Source: Xanthomonas dyei (GTDB lineage: Bacteria; Pseudomonadota; Gammaproteobacteria; Xanthomonadales; Xanthomonadaceae). From it: a stretch of DNA of 64,000 bases. Positions 1 through 10,119 of this stretch are shown piece after piece (position 1 is the stretch's first letter; each line of letters opens with the position of its first letter). The notes under the pieces were generated by a model. That model made no database searches, was not told the DNA's origin, and saw only the letters and a program-made list of their open reading frames with translations. The DNA lies in assembly GCF_002939865.1 (NCBI RefSeq), contig NZ_MDEE01000020.1:22820-86819 (forward strand), given 5' to 3'. Made by a program: the position numbers and the translations under genes.

Positions 1-137
1 GTGCGCATGGCGTTGAGCGTGGCTTCGTCCTGGATGCCGGCCTCGCGCAGGCGCTCGACCAGACGGTCGCGCACCCGCTGCGAGGTCATGCCGATGCCGA
101 CCGATTCCGGTTGCAGCATGCGCAGCCTCGGCGTCAT
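1..137 (-). CDS. pcm: Protein-L-isoaspartate O-methyltransferase, N-terminal part only
   Basis: Only about the first 45 residues lie in the window; the gene runs off the left edge. The visible N-terminus reads MTPRLRML...[19 protein letters not shown], which fits the start of bacterial PCMT. This enzyme uses S-adenosylmethionine to methylate isoaspartyl residues in damaged proteins as the first step of repair. The ATG at 137 overlaps the TGA of surE in an ATGA arrangement, so the two genes are translationally coupled. The surE-pcm pairing is conserved in many proteobacteria and supports the call. The catalytic SAM-binding motifs are outside the window and cannot be checked. Confidence 0.85.
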   Translation of the reverse strand, partial: MTPRLRMLQPESVGIGMTSQRVRDRLVERLREAGIQDEATLNAMR

Positions 138-913
138 GCCGGGCCGTCCAGCGCAGCGGTCAGCCCGCCGACCCAGCCGGCCACCGTCTCCAGCGCCTGG
201 TAGCGGGTGAGATCGACATGGATCGGCGTGATCGAGATATGCCCGGTGCGCACGGCATGGAAATCGGTGCCGGCGCCGGCGTCCTGCTCCGGACCGGCCG
301 GGCCGATCCAATACACGGTGCGGCCGCGCGGGTCTTGCTGCGGCACGCAAGGCTCGGAGCGATGCCGGTTGCCGAGCCGGGTGACTTCGAAACCGAGCAC
401 ATCCGACCAGGCCAGATCCGGCACGTTGACGTTGAGGATGGTGTCGGCCGGCAATGGTTCGGCCTTCAGCCGCGCGACGATTTCCACTGCGGCGCGCGCG
501 GCGGTGTCGTAATGATGGGCTTCGTGGTGATGCGTCACCAGCGACACCGCCACGGCGGGCAGGCCCAGGAAGCGGCCCTCCATCGCGGCAGAAACGGTGC
601 CGGAATAGATCACGTCGTCGCCGAGATTGGCCGAGTTGTTGATACCGGAGACCACGATGTCCGGGTCGTAATCCAGCATGCCGGTGAGCGCCAGATGCAC
701 GCAGTCGGTGGGCGTGCCGGCCACCGCGCAGGTTTGCGCGTCGATGCGGCGGGTGCGGATCGGCACATCCAGCGTCAGCGAATTGCTGGCGCCGGAGCGG
801 TCGCGATCGGGCGCGACCACCATCACTTCATGACCGGCATGCCGCAGCGCCTCGGCCAGGATCTGGATGCCGGGGGCGTCGACACCGTCGTCGTTGCTAA
901 CCAGTACGCGCAT
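134..913 (-). CDS. surE: 5'/3'-nucleotidase SurE
   Basis: This is a 259-residue protein of normal family length. It is a metal-dependent phosphatase that dephosphorylates nucleoside monophosphates and is linked to stationary-phase survival. The N-terminus carries the metal-binding [11 protein letters not shown] motif (residues 5-15). A second conserved segment, [25 protein letters not shown], gives the remaining acidic and Asn ligands. The ATG at 913 starts directly with [10 protein letters not shown], as in other SurE proteins, so the start is secure. It is followed by pcm with a 4-bp overlap. In Escherichia coli truD directly precedes surE; here a rightward Smr gene and a repeat region separate them. 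Confidence 0.97.
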   Translation of the reverse strand: MRVLVSNDDGVDAPGIQILAEALRHAGHEVMVVAPDRDRSGASNSLTLDVPIRTRRIDAQTCAVAGTPTDCVHLALTGMLDYDPDIVVSGINNSANLGDDVIYSGTVSAAMEGRFLGLPAVAVSLVTHHHEAHHYDTAARAAVEIVARLKAEPLPADTILNVNVPDLAWSDVLGFEVTRLGNRHRSEPCVPQQDPRGRTVYWIGPAGPEQDAGAGTDFHAVRTGHISITPIHVDLTRYQALETVAGWVGGLTAALDGPA

Positions 914-1013
914 GAGACTCCTCGGAAAACCCGCCCATGATACCGGATGCGTCCATGCGCTTGGATGCTTGATCTTCGCGTGTGTCTGAGGTTGGACCGG
1001 TTACGCTGTACCG

Positions 1014-1553
1014 ATGTCACACCCTGAAGACGAAGACGACAGCGCGCTGTTCCGCGCGGCGATCGGCGCGGTCAAGCCAATCCGCGAAGTGGCGCCGCCG
1101 GCCAATGCCAAACCGCGCCCGAAACCCCGCGCGCGCATGGCCGAGCGCGACGAGGCGCAAGCTCACACTGAATTTTCCCGATTGCTGCGTGACAGCGCAC
1201 CGCTGGAAGCCGGCGATACGGCCAGCTATCGCCGCGAGAATCTTCCCACGCGTTTGTTTCAACGCCTCAAGCGCGGGCAGTTTTCGGTGCAGGACGAACT
1301 GGATCTGCATGGCGCCACCGCAGCGCAGGCCGAGACGTTGCTGCGGCAGTTCCTGCTGGATGCGCATGCGCACGAACGTGGCTGCGTGCGCATAATCCAT
1401 GGCAAAGGCCTGCAGTCGGACAAGGGCGCACCAGTGCTGAAGAACCTGATGGACCGCCTGCTACGACAGCGCAACGATGTGCTGGCATTTCATTCGGCGC
1501 CGCCGACGCAGGGCGGTACCGGCGCGTTACTGGTGTTGTTGGCGCGGCGATAG
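1014..1553 (+). CDS. Smr-domain protein (YfcN/SmrB-like small MutS-related endonuclease family)
   Basis: The 179-residue protein has a C-terminal Smr domain. The signature LDLHG is near residues 97-101 and HGKGLQSD near residues 129-136. The N-terminal half is basic and probably disordered. Family members such as SmrB and YfcN are nucleases; SmrB cleaves mRNA at collided ribosomes. The exact role of this protein cannot be told from sequence. The ATG at 1014 starts MSHPEDEDD, as in other proteobacterial homologues. It is transcribed away from surE and towards truD. A 455-bp repeat-bearing gap follows it. Confidence 0.85.
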   Translation: MSHPEDEDDSALFRAAIGAVKPIREVAPPANAKPRPKPRARMAERDEAQAHTEFSRLLRDSAPLEAGDTASYRRENLPTRLFQRLKRGQFSVQDELDLHGATAAQAETLLRQFLLDAHAHERGCVRIIHGKGLQSDKGAPVLKNLMDRLLRQRNDVLAFHSAPPTQGGTGALLVLLARR

Positions 1554-1682
1554 TGCGGGGATGCGTGGGTAGGTGCTGGCGTGTTTGCTGCCTGACAGGC
1601 CGCCGTCGTGTTGAGACGGGGTGTGGCCTATCCGCGTGCAGCCTGACGCTTGCGTTGCGAAACCCATATCCAGTTCCGAACG

Positions 1683-1781
1683 TTCGCTGCGCGGGAGAGG
1701 CTGCTTCGCTTGCAACCGTGCTTGCGTGCGATTGATCAGCGATCGGTCGTGGAGGTCGCGGCCGGGGCCGCTCCTACGAGA
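1683..1781. repeat. Copy 1 of a 99-bp direct repeat ending in a GTAGGAGCGGCCCCGGCCGC-type palindrome
   Basis: This copy matches 1854-1952 over 99 bp without length change. The right-hand third, from gatcggtcgtgg onward, is essentially identical; the left part has scattered substitutions. The right end contains GCGGCCGGGGCCGC, a GC-rich palindrome followed by tcctacga. Read on the other strand, this is the TAGGAGCGGC type of REP sequence that recurs in Xanthomonas and Pseudomonas intergenic DNA. Family membership is an inference. Confidence 0.75.
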
Positions 1782-1853
1782 GCGGGACTCGCTGTTGTGC
1801 GTGCGTCAGCGGACGGCTTGCTTGATCCGCTCAGTCGTCTTCACTCCCGAGTA

Positions 1854-1952
1854 TTCGCTGCGCCGGATAGGCGGCTTCGCTTGTAGCCGCGCTTGCGTGC
1901 GGCTGACAAGCGATCGGTCGTGGAGGTCGCGGCCGGGGCCGCTCCTACGAGA
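1854..1952. repeat. Copy 2 of the 99-bp direct repeat
   Basis: This is the partner of 1683-1781, in the same orientation and 171 bp downstream start to start. It keeps ttcgctgcgc at the left end and the palindromic GCGGCCGGGGCCGC plus tcctacgaga at the right end. Divergence is concentrated in the left half, so the palindromic end is the conserved part, as in a REP-type element. Confidence 0.75.
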
Positions 1953-2008
1953 CGGATGGCTGCGTGGGGTCTGGCATCTGCGACATAGGGCGCTCTGGTT
2001 GAGCAAGC

Positions 2009-3112
2009 TCAATCGTCGGAACGACTGGTTGCCGCTGCACGACCCGCATCGCTGACATCGCCCAGCTCCCACAGCACTGCAGTGGCGTAGCAGCCCGGTG
2101 GCAGCGCGAATTCCACCTGCAAGGTCTGCTCGTCCAGCCAGCGATAGTGCAGATCCTGTGGCCGCAGGCGCAGCGCACGGCGCTCCTGTTTCAACTCGGC
2201 AGCCTCCAGTCCCTGGCGCAACACCTCTGATTGCGGGTCCGCTAACGCGCCCTGCTCCACCGCGGCGGCCTGAGCGGTGGGACGCAGTTCGCCCACGCCC
2301 CACAGCGGACCGCTCGGATGGATGTCGAAGCGTGCCAGCCGCTCGGCCAACACCTCGCTCCACGGCTCGGGGCCGAATACGCTGCGCGAGCCATCCAGCA
2401 TCCACGCTTCGCCATCCAGCGCCGCATCCCAGCTGCCCTGCGCCACACGTGCGCTCAGCACGCGATTGAACAGCGACGAGCGCGCCGCAGATAGCAGGAT
2501 CGAGCGTTGATCGTTGCGCAGACGCCGCTTGGGGGCCGGTACCAGCGTGCCGTCGGCCTCTTGCAGGTAACCGAACATCGCCAGTGCAGACGCCACGTTG
2601 CCGCCATCGCGCCCGAAGCGCTGTTCGCCAAACCAGTTGGGGATGCCGCGCGCGGCGATTGCCTGCAAGCGTTGCTCGATGGCGGCGCGCTCGCCCTGCA
2701 CCTGACGCAGCGTCAGCACGAAGCGATTGCCCAGCAGCGCGCCGCGTTGCAGCTTGCGGTTATGCCATGTGCTGTGGACCACCTGCATCTGCGCATCGTC
2801 GAGCGTGGCAAGGTCCGGCGCGATGCGCTTGGGCAGGTGCACACTGAAACGTTGCGTGGTCACCGCATGGCGATCCTTCAGCCCTGCATAGCTGACGCCC
2901 ATCTCCGCGATGCCCGCCCATTTCGCAAGGTATTTAGCGATGTAAGCCGTGTTCTGCCCACGCTTGCGAATGGTGAGCAACAGATGCTCGCCTTCGCCCG
3001 AGGGCTCGAACGACGGCAGCTCATCGACCTGAAAATCTTCCGGCGTGCTGCGCATTGCCGCGCTGAGGACCGCTGCGCCATGCGCGCGCGGAAGGGAGGA
3101 GGTCTCGCTCAT
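2009..3112 (-). CDS. truD: tRNA pseudouridine(13) synthase TruD
   Basis: The protein has 367 residues, close to the usual length of about 350. It converts uridine-13 of tRNA-Glu to pseudouridine. The family signature [11 protein letters not shown] (about residues 78-88) is present and includes the catalytic Asp. The N-terminal segment has the usual [10 protein letters not shown] motif and the [12 protein letters not shown] motif is near residue 163. The ATG at 3112 precedes an [12 protein letters not shown] leader. The gene follows ispF on the same strand after a 247-bp gap, keeping the ftsB-ispD-ispF-truD order of gammaproteobacteria. Confidence 0.96.
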   Translation of the reverse strand: MSETSSLPRAHGAAVLSAAMRSTPEDFQVDELPSFEPSGEGEHLLLTIRKRGQNTAYIAKYLAKWAGIAEMGVSYAGLKDRHAVTTQRFSVHLPKRIAPDLATLDDAQMQVVHSTWHNRKLQRGALLGNRFVLTLRQVQGERAAIEQRLQAIAARGIPNWFGEQRFGRDGGNVASALAMFGYLQEADGTLVPAPKRRLRNDQRSILLSAARSSLFNRVLSARVAQGSWDAALDGEAWMLDGSRSVFGPEPWSEVLAERLARFDIHPSGPLWGVGELRPTAQAAAVEQGALADPQSEVLRQGLEAAELKQERRALRLRPQDLHYRWLDEQTLQVEFALPPGCYATAVLWELGDVSDAGRAAATSRSDD

Positions 3113-3359
3113 GGTGTGGTTCGCCTTCGCGCCGACGCATCGTGCGCTATTTGCCGAGCTCTCGGCGCGGAATGTCGTGATGCACGCCGGCGACCCGGCA
3201 TGCAGAAGTGCAGTTTAGAGCAGCCAACACACCGATACGCTCACCACCCGGCGGGCGCGACCGGCGCTGGACGCGGCATGTACCGCTCATGCAATCGCGG
3301 CTCTGAGCGCGCTGTGCAGGCCTATCTCAAGAGTGCTCGCTAAAGTGTATTCGCCGCGC

Positions 3360-3851
3360 TTAGGGCGCGATCTTGCCCAGCAGCACTGCAGCCTGCGCGG
3401 CGATGCCTTCGCCACGACCGGTAAAGCCAAGCTTCTCGCTCGTCGTCGCCTTGACGCTGACCGCATCGAGCTCGATGCCGAGCAGCCCGGCGATGCGTTC
3501 GCGCATGGCCAGCGCATGCGGGCCAACCTTGGGCCGCTCGCAGATCACGGTGATGTCGGCATTGCCCACACGCCAGCCGCGCTCGCGCAACAACTGATCG
3601 CAATGCTGCAGAAACTGCGCGCTGTCGGCATCCTTCCAGCGTGCGTCGGATGGCGGAAAATGCTGGCCGATATCGCCCAGCGCCAAGGCGCCCAGCATCG
3701 CATCGCAGAGCGCGTGCAACACCACGTCGCCGTCGCTGTGCGCGAGTACGCCCTGGCTATGCGCAACACGCACGCCGCCGAGCATCACATGATCGCCATC
3801 GCCGAACGCATGTACGTCGTAGCCCTGGCCGATTCGGAAATTGAAGGACAT
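3360..3851 (-). CDS. ispF: 2-C-methyl-D-erythritol 2,4-cyclodiphosphate synthase IspF
   Basis: This enzyme of 163 residues carries out the fifth step of the MEP isoprenoid pathway, cyclising CDP-methylerythritol 2-phosphate to the 2,4-cyclodiphosphate. The N-terminus [15 protein letters not shown] carries the Asp-x-His zinc ligands, and [15 protein letters not shown] gives the other conserved region. The C-terminal [23 protein letters not shown] is typical. The frame stays open far upstream, but homology begins at the ATG at 3851, 17 bp after the ispD stop. It is co-transcribed with ispD and ftsB. Confidence 0.97.
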   Translation of the reverse strand: MSFNFRIGQGYDVHAFGDGDHVMLGGVRVAHSQGVLAHSDGDVVLHALCDAMLGALALGDIGQHFPPSDARWKDADSAQFLQHCDQLLRERGWRVGNADITVICERPKVGPHALAMRERIAGLLGIELDAVSVKATTSEKLGFTGRGEGIAAQAAVLLGKIAP

Positions 3852-3868
3852 GGAAAACCCGTGGTGAT

Positions 3869-4672
3869 TTAAGAGGCGTCGCTGCCGTGGTCGGCAACGG
3901 CGGCAAGCCCGGTATCGCTGTGCGCGGCTGGCGCAATCTCTTCGATGGGCGCAGCGGCAGGATCGGCATCGACCGCAACGCCGCGGCGGACAAGTTCGAA
4001 CTCGAAGCGCGCCAGATCCGCCGGCGTGGTGACCTTGAAGTTGTCCTCGGCCCCCTCCACCAGCAACGGACGCAGCCCGAGCCGCTCCATCGCCATCGCC
4101 TCGTCGGTGACGTCGACGCCGGCAGCCGACGCGTCGGTAAGGCCACGAATCAGCTGATGCCGCCGAAACAGCTGCGGAGTCAGCGCACGCCATAGGCGCT
4201 CGCGTGGCTCGGTGCGATCGATACCGCCGTCGTCGCCGGCACGTTTGAGCGTGTCGCGCACCGGTGCGGCCAGAATCGCGCCGACCGGGTCGCCACGGCC
4301 GATTTCCAGCAACCGGTCCAGATCCGCCAATGCCAGATTCGGGCGCGCGGCATCGTGCACTAGCACGAAGTCGTCCGCACGCACGCTCTCGGGCAGGGCC
4401 AGCAAGCCGGCCAGCACCGAGGCTGCGCGGGTAGCACCGCCAACGCAGGTCAACACGGGTTTGGACTGCACTGCCGTCCAGCCCGGCCAGTCGGCATCGC
4501 CCGGTGCAATCGCCACCAGGATGCCGGCGACCGCCGGATGCGCAGCCAGGGCTGCCAAGGTATAGGCCATCAGCGGTTGGCCCGCTGCTGGCAGATATTG
4601 CTTGGGAAGCGCGCCACCAAACCGCGTGCCGCGCCCTGCGGCCGGCACGATCGCCCAGATCGAACCGGTCAT
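3869..4672 (-). CDS. ispD: 2-C-methyl-D-erythritol 4-phosphate cytidylyltransferase IspD
   Basis: The protein has 267 residues, and a 30-residue acidic/Ala-rich tail follows the usual C-terminus. It transfers CMP from CTP to methylerythritol 4-phosphate in the MEP pathway. The nucleotide-binding glycine loop is [19 protein letters not shown] (residues 9-27), and [10 protein letters not shown] gives the conserved HDAARP motif. The C-terminal [10 protein letters not shown] is also conserved. The ATG at 4672 overlaps the ftsB stop by 4 bp, so the start is firm. Confidence 0.96.
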   Translation of the reverse strand: MTGSIWAIVPAAGRGTRFGGALPKQYLPAAGQPLMAYTLAALAAHPAVAGILVAIAPGDADWPGWTAVQSKPVLTCVGGATRAASVLAGLLALPESVRADDFVLVHDAARPNLALADLDRLLEIGRGDPVGAILAAPVRDTLKRAGDDGGIDRTEPRERLWRALTPQLFRRHQLIRGLTDASAAGVDVTDEAMAMERLGLRPLLVEGAEDNFKVTTPADLARFEFELVRRGVAVDADPAAAPIEEIAPAAHSDTGLAAVADHGSDAS

Positions 4673-5034
4673 GGATGCGGTTCCGTGGTGGGTGCAGGAT
4701 CGGATGTGGCCGGCGCGGGTGCCGCTTCGGCGGTTGCGGCAGGCAGTGGCGGTGCATCCTCGACCACGCGATAGAACGTCTCGCCCGGTTTGATCATGCC
4801 CAGCTCGCTGCGTGCGCGTTCTTCGATTGCTTCCTCGCCGTCCTTCAAATCCTTCACCTCTGCTGCCAACGCCTGGTTGCGTTGGCGCAGACCTTCGTTG
4901 TCTTGTGTCTGATGCGCGACCTGGGCTTCCAGCATCATGACTTCACCGGAATTCCCAGGCCCGAACCAGAAGCGGTACTGCAGCCAAGCCAGCAGCACCG
5001 CCAGCACCAGCAGTAGCCAGCGCCAGTTGCGCAC
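4669..5034 (-). CDS. ftsB: Cell division protein FtsB
   Basis: This 121-residue bitopic membrane protein is part of the divisome FtsQLB complex. A short cytoplasmic MRNWR is followed by a transmembrane helix (residues 5-23). A coiled coil rich in Gln/Glu/Leu (about residues 33-75) comes next, then the typical [17 protein letters not shown] segment. The tail after residue 95 is Pro/Ala-rich. Translation starts at a GTG at 5034, three bases after the eno stop. The eno-ftsB-ispD order is the usual one in gammaproteobacteria. Confidence 0.93.
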   Translation of the reverse strand: MRNWRWLLLVLAVLLAWLQYRFWFGPGNSGEVMMLEAQVAHQTQDNEGLRQRNQALAAEVKDLKDGEEAIEERARSELGMIKPGETFYRVVEDAPPLPAATAEAAPAPATSDPAPTTEPHP

Positions 5035-5037
5035 GGC

Positions 5038-6462
<1,425 letters not shown>

Positions 6463-6825
6463 CTAGGCTTTCAGGGCCAGCAGCGATAAACAAAACAGCA
6501 GTAGCAAGAGCAGCAGCAGCGCCAGGCCCATGGCTGCAGCGCCCGGCTGGCGACGCTGCGAAAACGCGACCGGGCTGGCGACAAGACCGCCCAGCGTCAC
6601 CAGCGCGCCAACCAACAGCGTGACAACCATCGGAATGCGCGTGGCCTGCATCGCATGGCTGCCGTCGCCCGGCATGCCGATGCTGGCGGTCACCAGGAAG
6701 GCCATCACGGCCAGACAGGCCCATGCCGCGAGCGACAACCCCAATGCCATCCAGCCCCACGGCCAATGGCGCCAGTGCCAGCGTTGGCGACGCGCTGCCA
6801 CCAACGCCCAGGGGTCGGAACTCAT
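6463..6825 (-). CDS. Small integral membrane protein of unknown function
   Basis: I do not recognise this 120-residue protein. It has a basic, Trp-rich N-terminus (residues 1-25) and three likely transmembrane helices (about 26-50, 68-88 and 98-118). The last is an almost pure leucine run. The start at 6825 lies 13 bp after the kdsA stop on the same strand, so it is probably co-transcribed with kdsA. A 132-bp gap separates it from eno. No catalytic motif is visible. Confidence 0.7.
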   Translation of the reverse strand: MSSDPWALVAARRQRWHWRHWPWGWMALGLSLAAWACLAVMAFLVTASIGMPGDGSHAMQATRIPMVVTLLVGALVTLGGLVASPVAFSQRRQPGAAAMGLALLLLLLLLFCLSLLALKA

Positions 6826-6838
6826 GCGACGTCGGAAC

Positions 6839-7669
6839 TCATGCGAAGCGCGCGAACCCGTGCTTCTTGGTCACCGCATCCAGTTCCATCAGCGTTTCGA
6901 GCAGTTCTTCCATGCGGTCCAGCGGCCAGGCATTGGGGCCATCGGAGAGCGCTTTGGACGGGTCCGGATGGGTTTCGGCGAACAGGCCGGAAATGCCCAC
7001 CGCCACCGCAGCGCGCGCCAGCACCGGCACGAACTCGCGCTGGCCACCGGAGCTGCTGCCCTGCCCGCCCGGCAACTGCACCGAATGGGTGGCATCGAAC
7101 ACCACCGGGCAGCCGGTGTCGCGCATGACGCTCAGCGAGCGCATGTCGCTGACCAGATTGTTGTAGCCGAACGAGGCGCCACGCTCGCAGACCATGATCT
7201 GCTCGTTGCCGGTCGACTTGGCTTTTTCCACCACCGGTTTCATGTCCCACGGCGCCAGGAACTGGCCCTTCTTGATGTTGACCGGCTTGCCGGCGGCGCA
7301 GACGTTCTTGATGAAGTCGGTCTGGCGCACCAGAAACGCCGGGGTCTGCAACACGTCGACGACCGCAGCGACTTCGTTCATCGGGGTGTATTCGTGCACG
7401 TCGGTCAGCACCGGCACGCCGATCTGCTGTTTCACCGCGTCCAGCACCTTCAGGCCTTCTTCCAGGCCGGGGCCGCGGAAGCTGGTGCCCGAGGTGCGGT
7501 TGGCCTTGTCGAAGCTCGACTTGAAGATGAAGTTGACCCCGAGCTTGCCGGTGATCTCCTTGAGCTTGCCGGCGACGTCGAGCTGCAACTGCATCGACTC
7601 GATCACGCACGGGCCTGCAATCAGGAACAACGGCTGGTCGAGGCCGACTTCAAAGTCACACAGTTTCAT
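6839..7669 (-). CDS. kdsA: 3-deoxy-8-phosphooctulonate synthase (KDO8P synthase)
   Basis: The protein has 276 residues, the family length. It condenses phosphoenolpyruvate with arabinose 5-phosphate to make KDO-8-phosphate for lipopolysaccharide inner core synthesis. The substrate loop [12 protein letters not shown] (residues 52-63), LTDVHEY (residues 90-96) and [11 protein letters not shown] are present. The start is ATG at 7669 with [20 protein letters not shown]. It lies downstream of pyrG, separated by a repeat element that may attenuate or uncouple transcription, and upstream of the small membrane protein and eno. Confidence 0.97.
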   Translation of the reverse strand: MKLCDFEVGLDQPLFLIAGPCVIESMQLQLDVAGKLKEITGKLGVNFIFKSSFDKANRTSGTSFRGPGLEEGLKVLDAVKQQIGVPVLTDVHEYTPMNEVAAVVDVLQTPAFLVRQTDFIKNVCAAGKPVNIKKGQFLAPWDMKPVVEKAKSTGNEQIMVCERGASFGYNNLVSDMRSLSVMRDTGCPVVFDATHSVQLPGGQGSSSGGQREFVPVLARAAVAVGISGLFAETHPDPSKALSDGPNAWPLDRMEELLETLMELDAVTKKHGFARFA

Positions 7670-7693
7670 CAGGTCACCTTATCTCGATTGAAG

Positions 7694-7870
7694 CCTCTCT
7701 CCCGTCGGGAGAGAAGCTGGGGTGCGGGTACGTTTGCGAAGCGCTTGCGAAGCCCGATGGTTTGCCCTGGCTGGCGCGTAGCGACGCGTTTGTCATAGCT
7801 GGCAACTTCCAGCGCGTTGCGGCGCCCCCTCATCTAGCGCTTGGCGCCACCTTCTCCCGACGGGAAAAGG
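7694..7870. repeat. MITE-like element with inverted ends between kdsA and pyrG
   Basis: The 177-bp segment begins with an interrupted palindrome TCTCTCCCG-T-CGGGAGAGA (7696-7714). It ends with CTTCTCCCGACGGGAAAAGG (7851-7870). The reverse complement of the right end resembles the left end over about 20 bases (TCCCGTCGGGAGA shared), giving imperfect terminal inverted repeats. No reading frame of note lies inside. It could be a non-autonomous element or a pair of transcription-ending hairpins. Confidence 0.55.
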
Positions 7871-7876
7871 CACTGC

Positions 7877-9571
<1,695 letters not shown>

Positions 9572-9626
9572 TTAGCGGGTGACGGGCGAATGCCCAAGGG
9601 TTGTGTGACGCCCAGGGCGTCGCACG

Positions 9627-9658
9627 CTGCATTTGCGCGCCATGGCGCGCAAATGCAG
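9627..9658. repeat. 32-bp perfect palindrome
   Basis: Bases 9627-9658 form a perfect, uninterrupted inverted repeat with half-site CTGCATTTGCGCGCCA. It lies between the pyrG start and the 3' end of the small secreted protein gene. It immediately abuts a second hairpin. It may be a terminator structure for the gene at 9713-9955 or a protein-binding site for pyrG; sequence alone does not decide. Confidence 0.75.
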
Positions 9659-9683
9659 ACGCCCCGGCCGAAGCCGGGGCGTC
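9658..9683 (-). terminator. Strong GC hairpin downstream of the small secreted protein gene
   Basis: GACGCCCCGGC (9658-9668), a CGAA loop and GCCGGGGCGTC (9673-9683) form an 11-bp perfect stem with a tetraloop. It lies 30 bp beyond the stop of the leftward gene at 9713. There is no clear U-run, so its efficiency as an intrinsic terminator is uncertain. Confidence 0.55.
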
Positions 9684-9712
9684 CGTGGAACACGTCGCGC
9701 TGCGCGGATGCG

Positions 9713-9955
9713 TCAGCGTGCGGGCTTCTCTTCTTCCTCTTCCTCACGCGGCGCGCTGTCGGCCTTGGGCTTCTGCGCGGCAGCGGCGGCGCGGCGCTCG
9801 GCCTTGCGCTCAGCGTCGGTCTTGGCCTTGGCATCGTCGGCCTTTTGCGCGGTGGCGCCCTGCCCGGTCTGCTGCGGAGCCGCCTGGGCCAGGGCAGGAA
9901 GTGCTGCGACCGCGGCCGCACCGAGGGTGAGCATCAGGATGTGCTTGAACTTCAT
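9713..9955 (-). CDS. Small secreted or periplasmic Ala/Lys-rich protein, unknown function
   Basis: The 80-residue protein begins with a clear signal peptide, MKFKHILMLTLGAAAVAALP, ending in ALAQA before APQQTG. The mature part is highly charged and low in complexity: Lys/Ala/Asp/Glu-rich, with a run of Glu near the C-terminus. I recognise no domain. The ATG at 9955 is chosen because the signal peptide starts there, although the frame is open upstream. It is divergent from parE. Strong hairpins follow it. Confidence 0.7.
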   Translation of the reverse strand: MKFKHILMLTLGAAAVAALPALAQAAPQQTGQGATAQKADDAKAKTDAERKAERRAAAAAQKPKADSAPREEEEEEKPAR

Positions 9956-9997
9956 GGCGTCCTCTTTGGCGTCGGTGACATCCTCAGGTGGGGACGT

Positions 9998-10013
9998 TTG
10001 GTTCCGAAACCAA
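9998..10013. promoter_or_regulatory. Small inverted repeat in the small-protein/parE divergent region
   Basis: TTGGTT-CCGA-AACCAA forms a 6-bp inverted repeat in the 164-bp gap between the divergent starts at 9955 and 10120. Its place fits an operator or a 5'-UTR hairpin, but nothing else supports a regulatory role. Confidence 0.25.
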
Positions 10014-10119
10014 CGCCAGGGTAGCCAGTGGTACCCGGCCGCGCACTGAATGCCGGTCGCGTGCAAAAAAACGCCCCAGCCGCCACACTTGTGCGTCGTT
10101 TCACGTGCCAGCGAGATGC

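Larger units (their letters stand above)
1554..2008. other. Intergenic region with two long direct repeats
   Basis: There is no convincing gene in these 455 bp between the convergent Smr and truD genes. Reading frames of up to about 140 codons exist, but they encode the same Arg/Ser-rich peptide twice because they cross a duplicated sequence. The region holds two 99-bp direct repeats (listed separately) and otherwise looks non-coding. Confidence 0.7.

Noticed and set aside
1621..2055. Open frame of 144 codons with an internally repeated Arg/Ser peptide
   Set aside because: The repetition comes from the 99-bp DNA repeats; no ribosome-binding site or family resemblance supports a gene.
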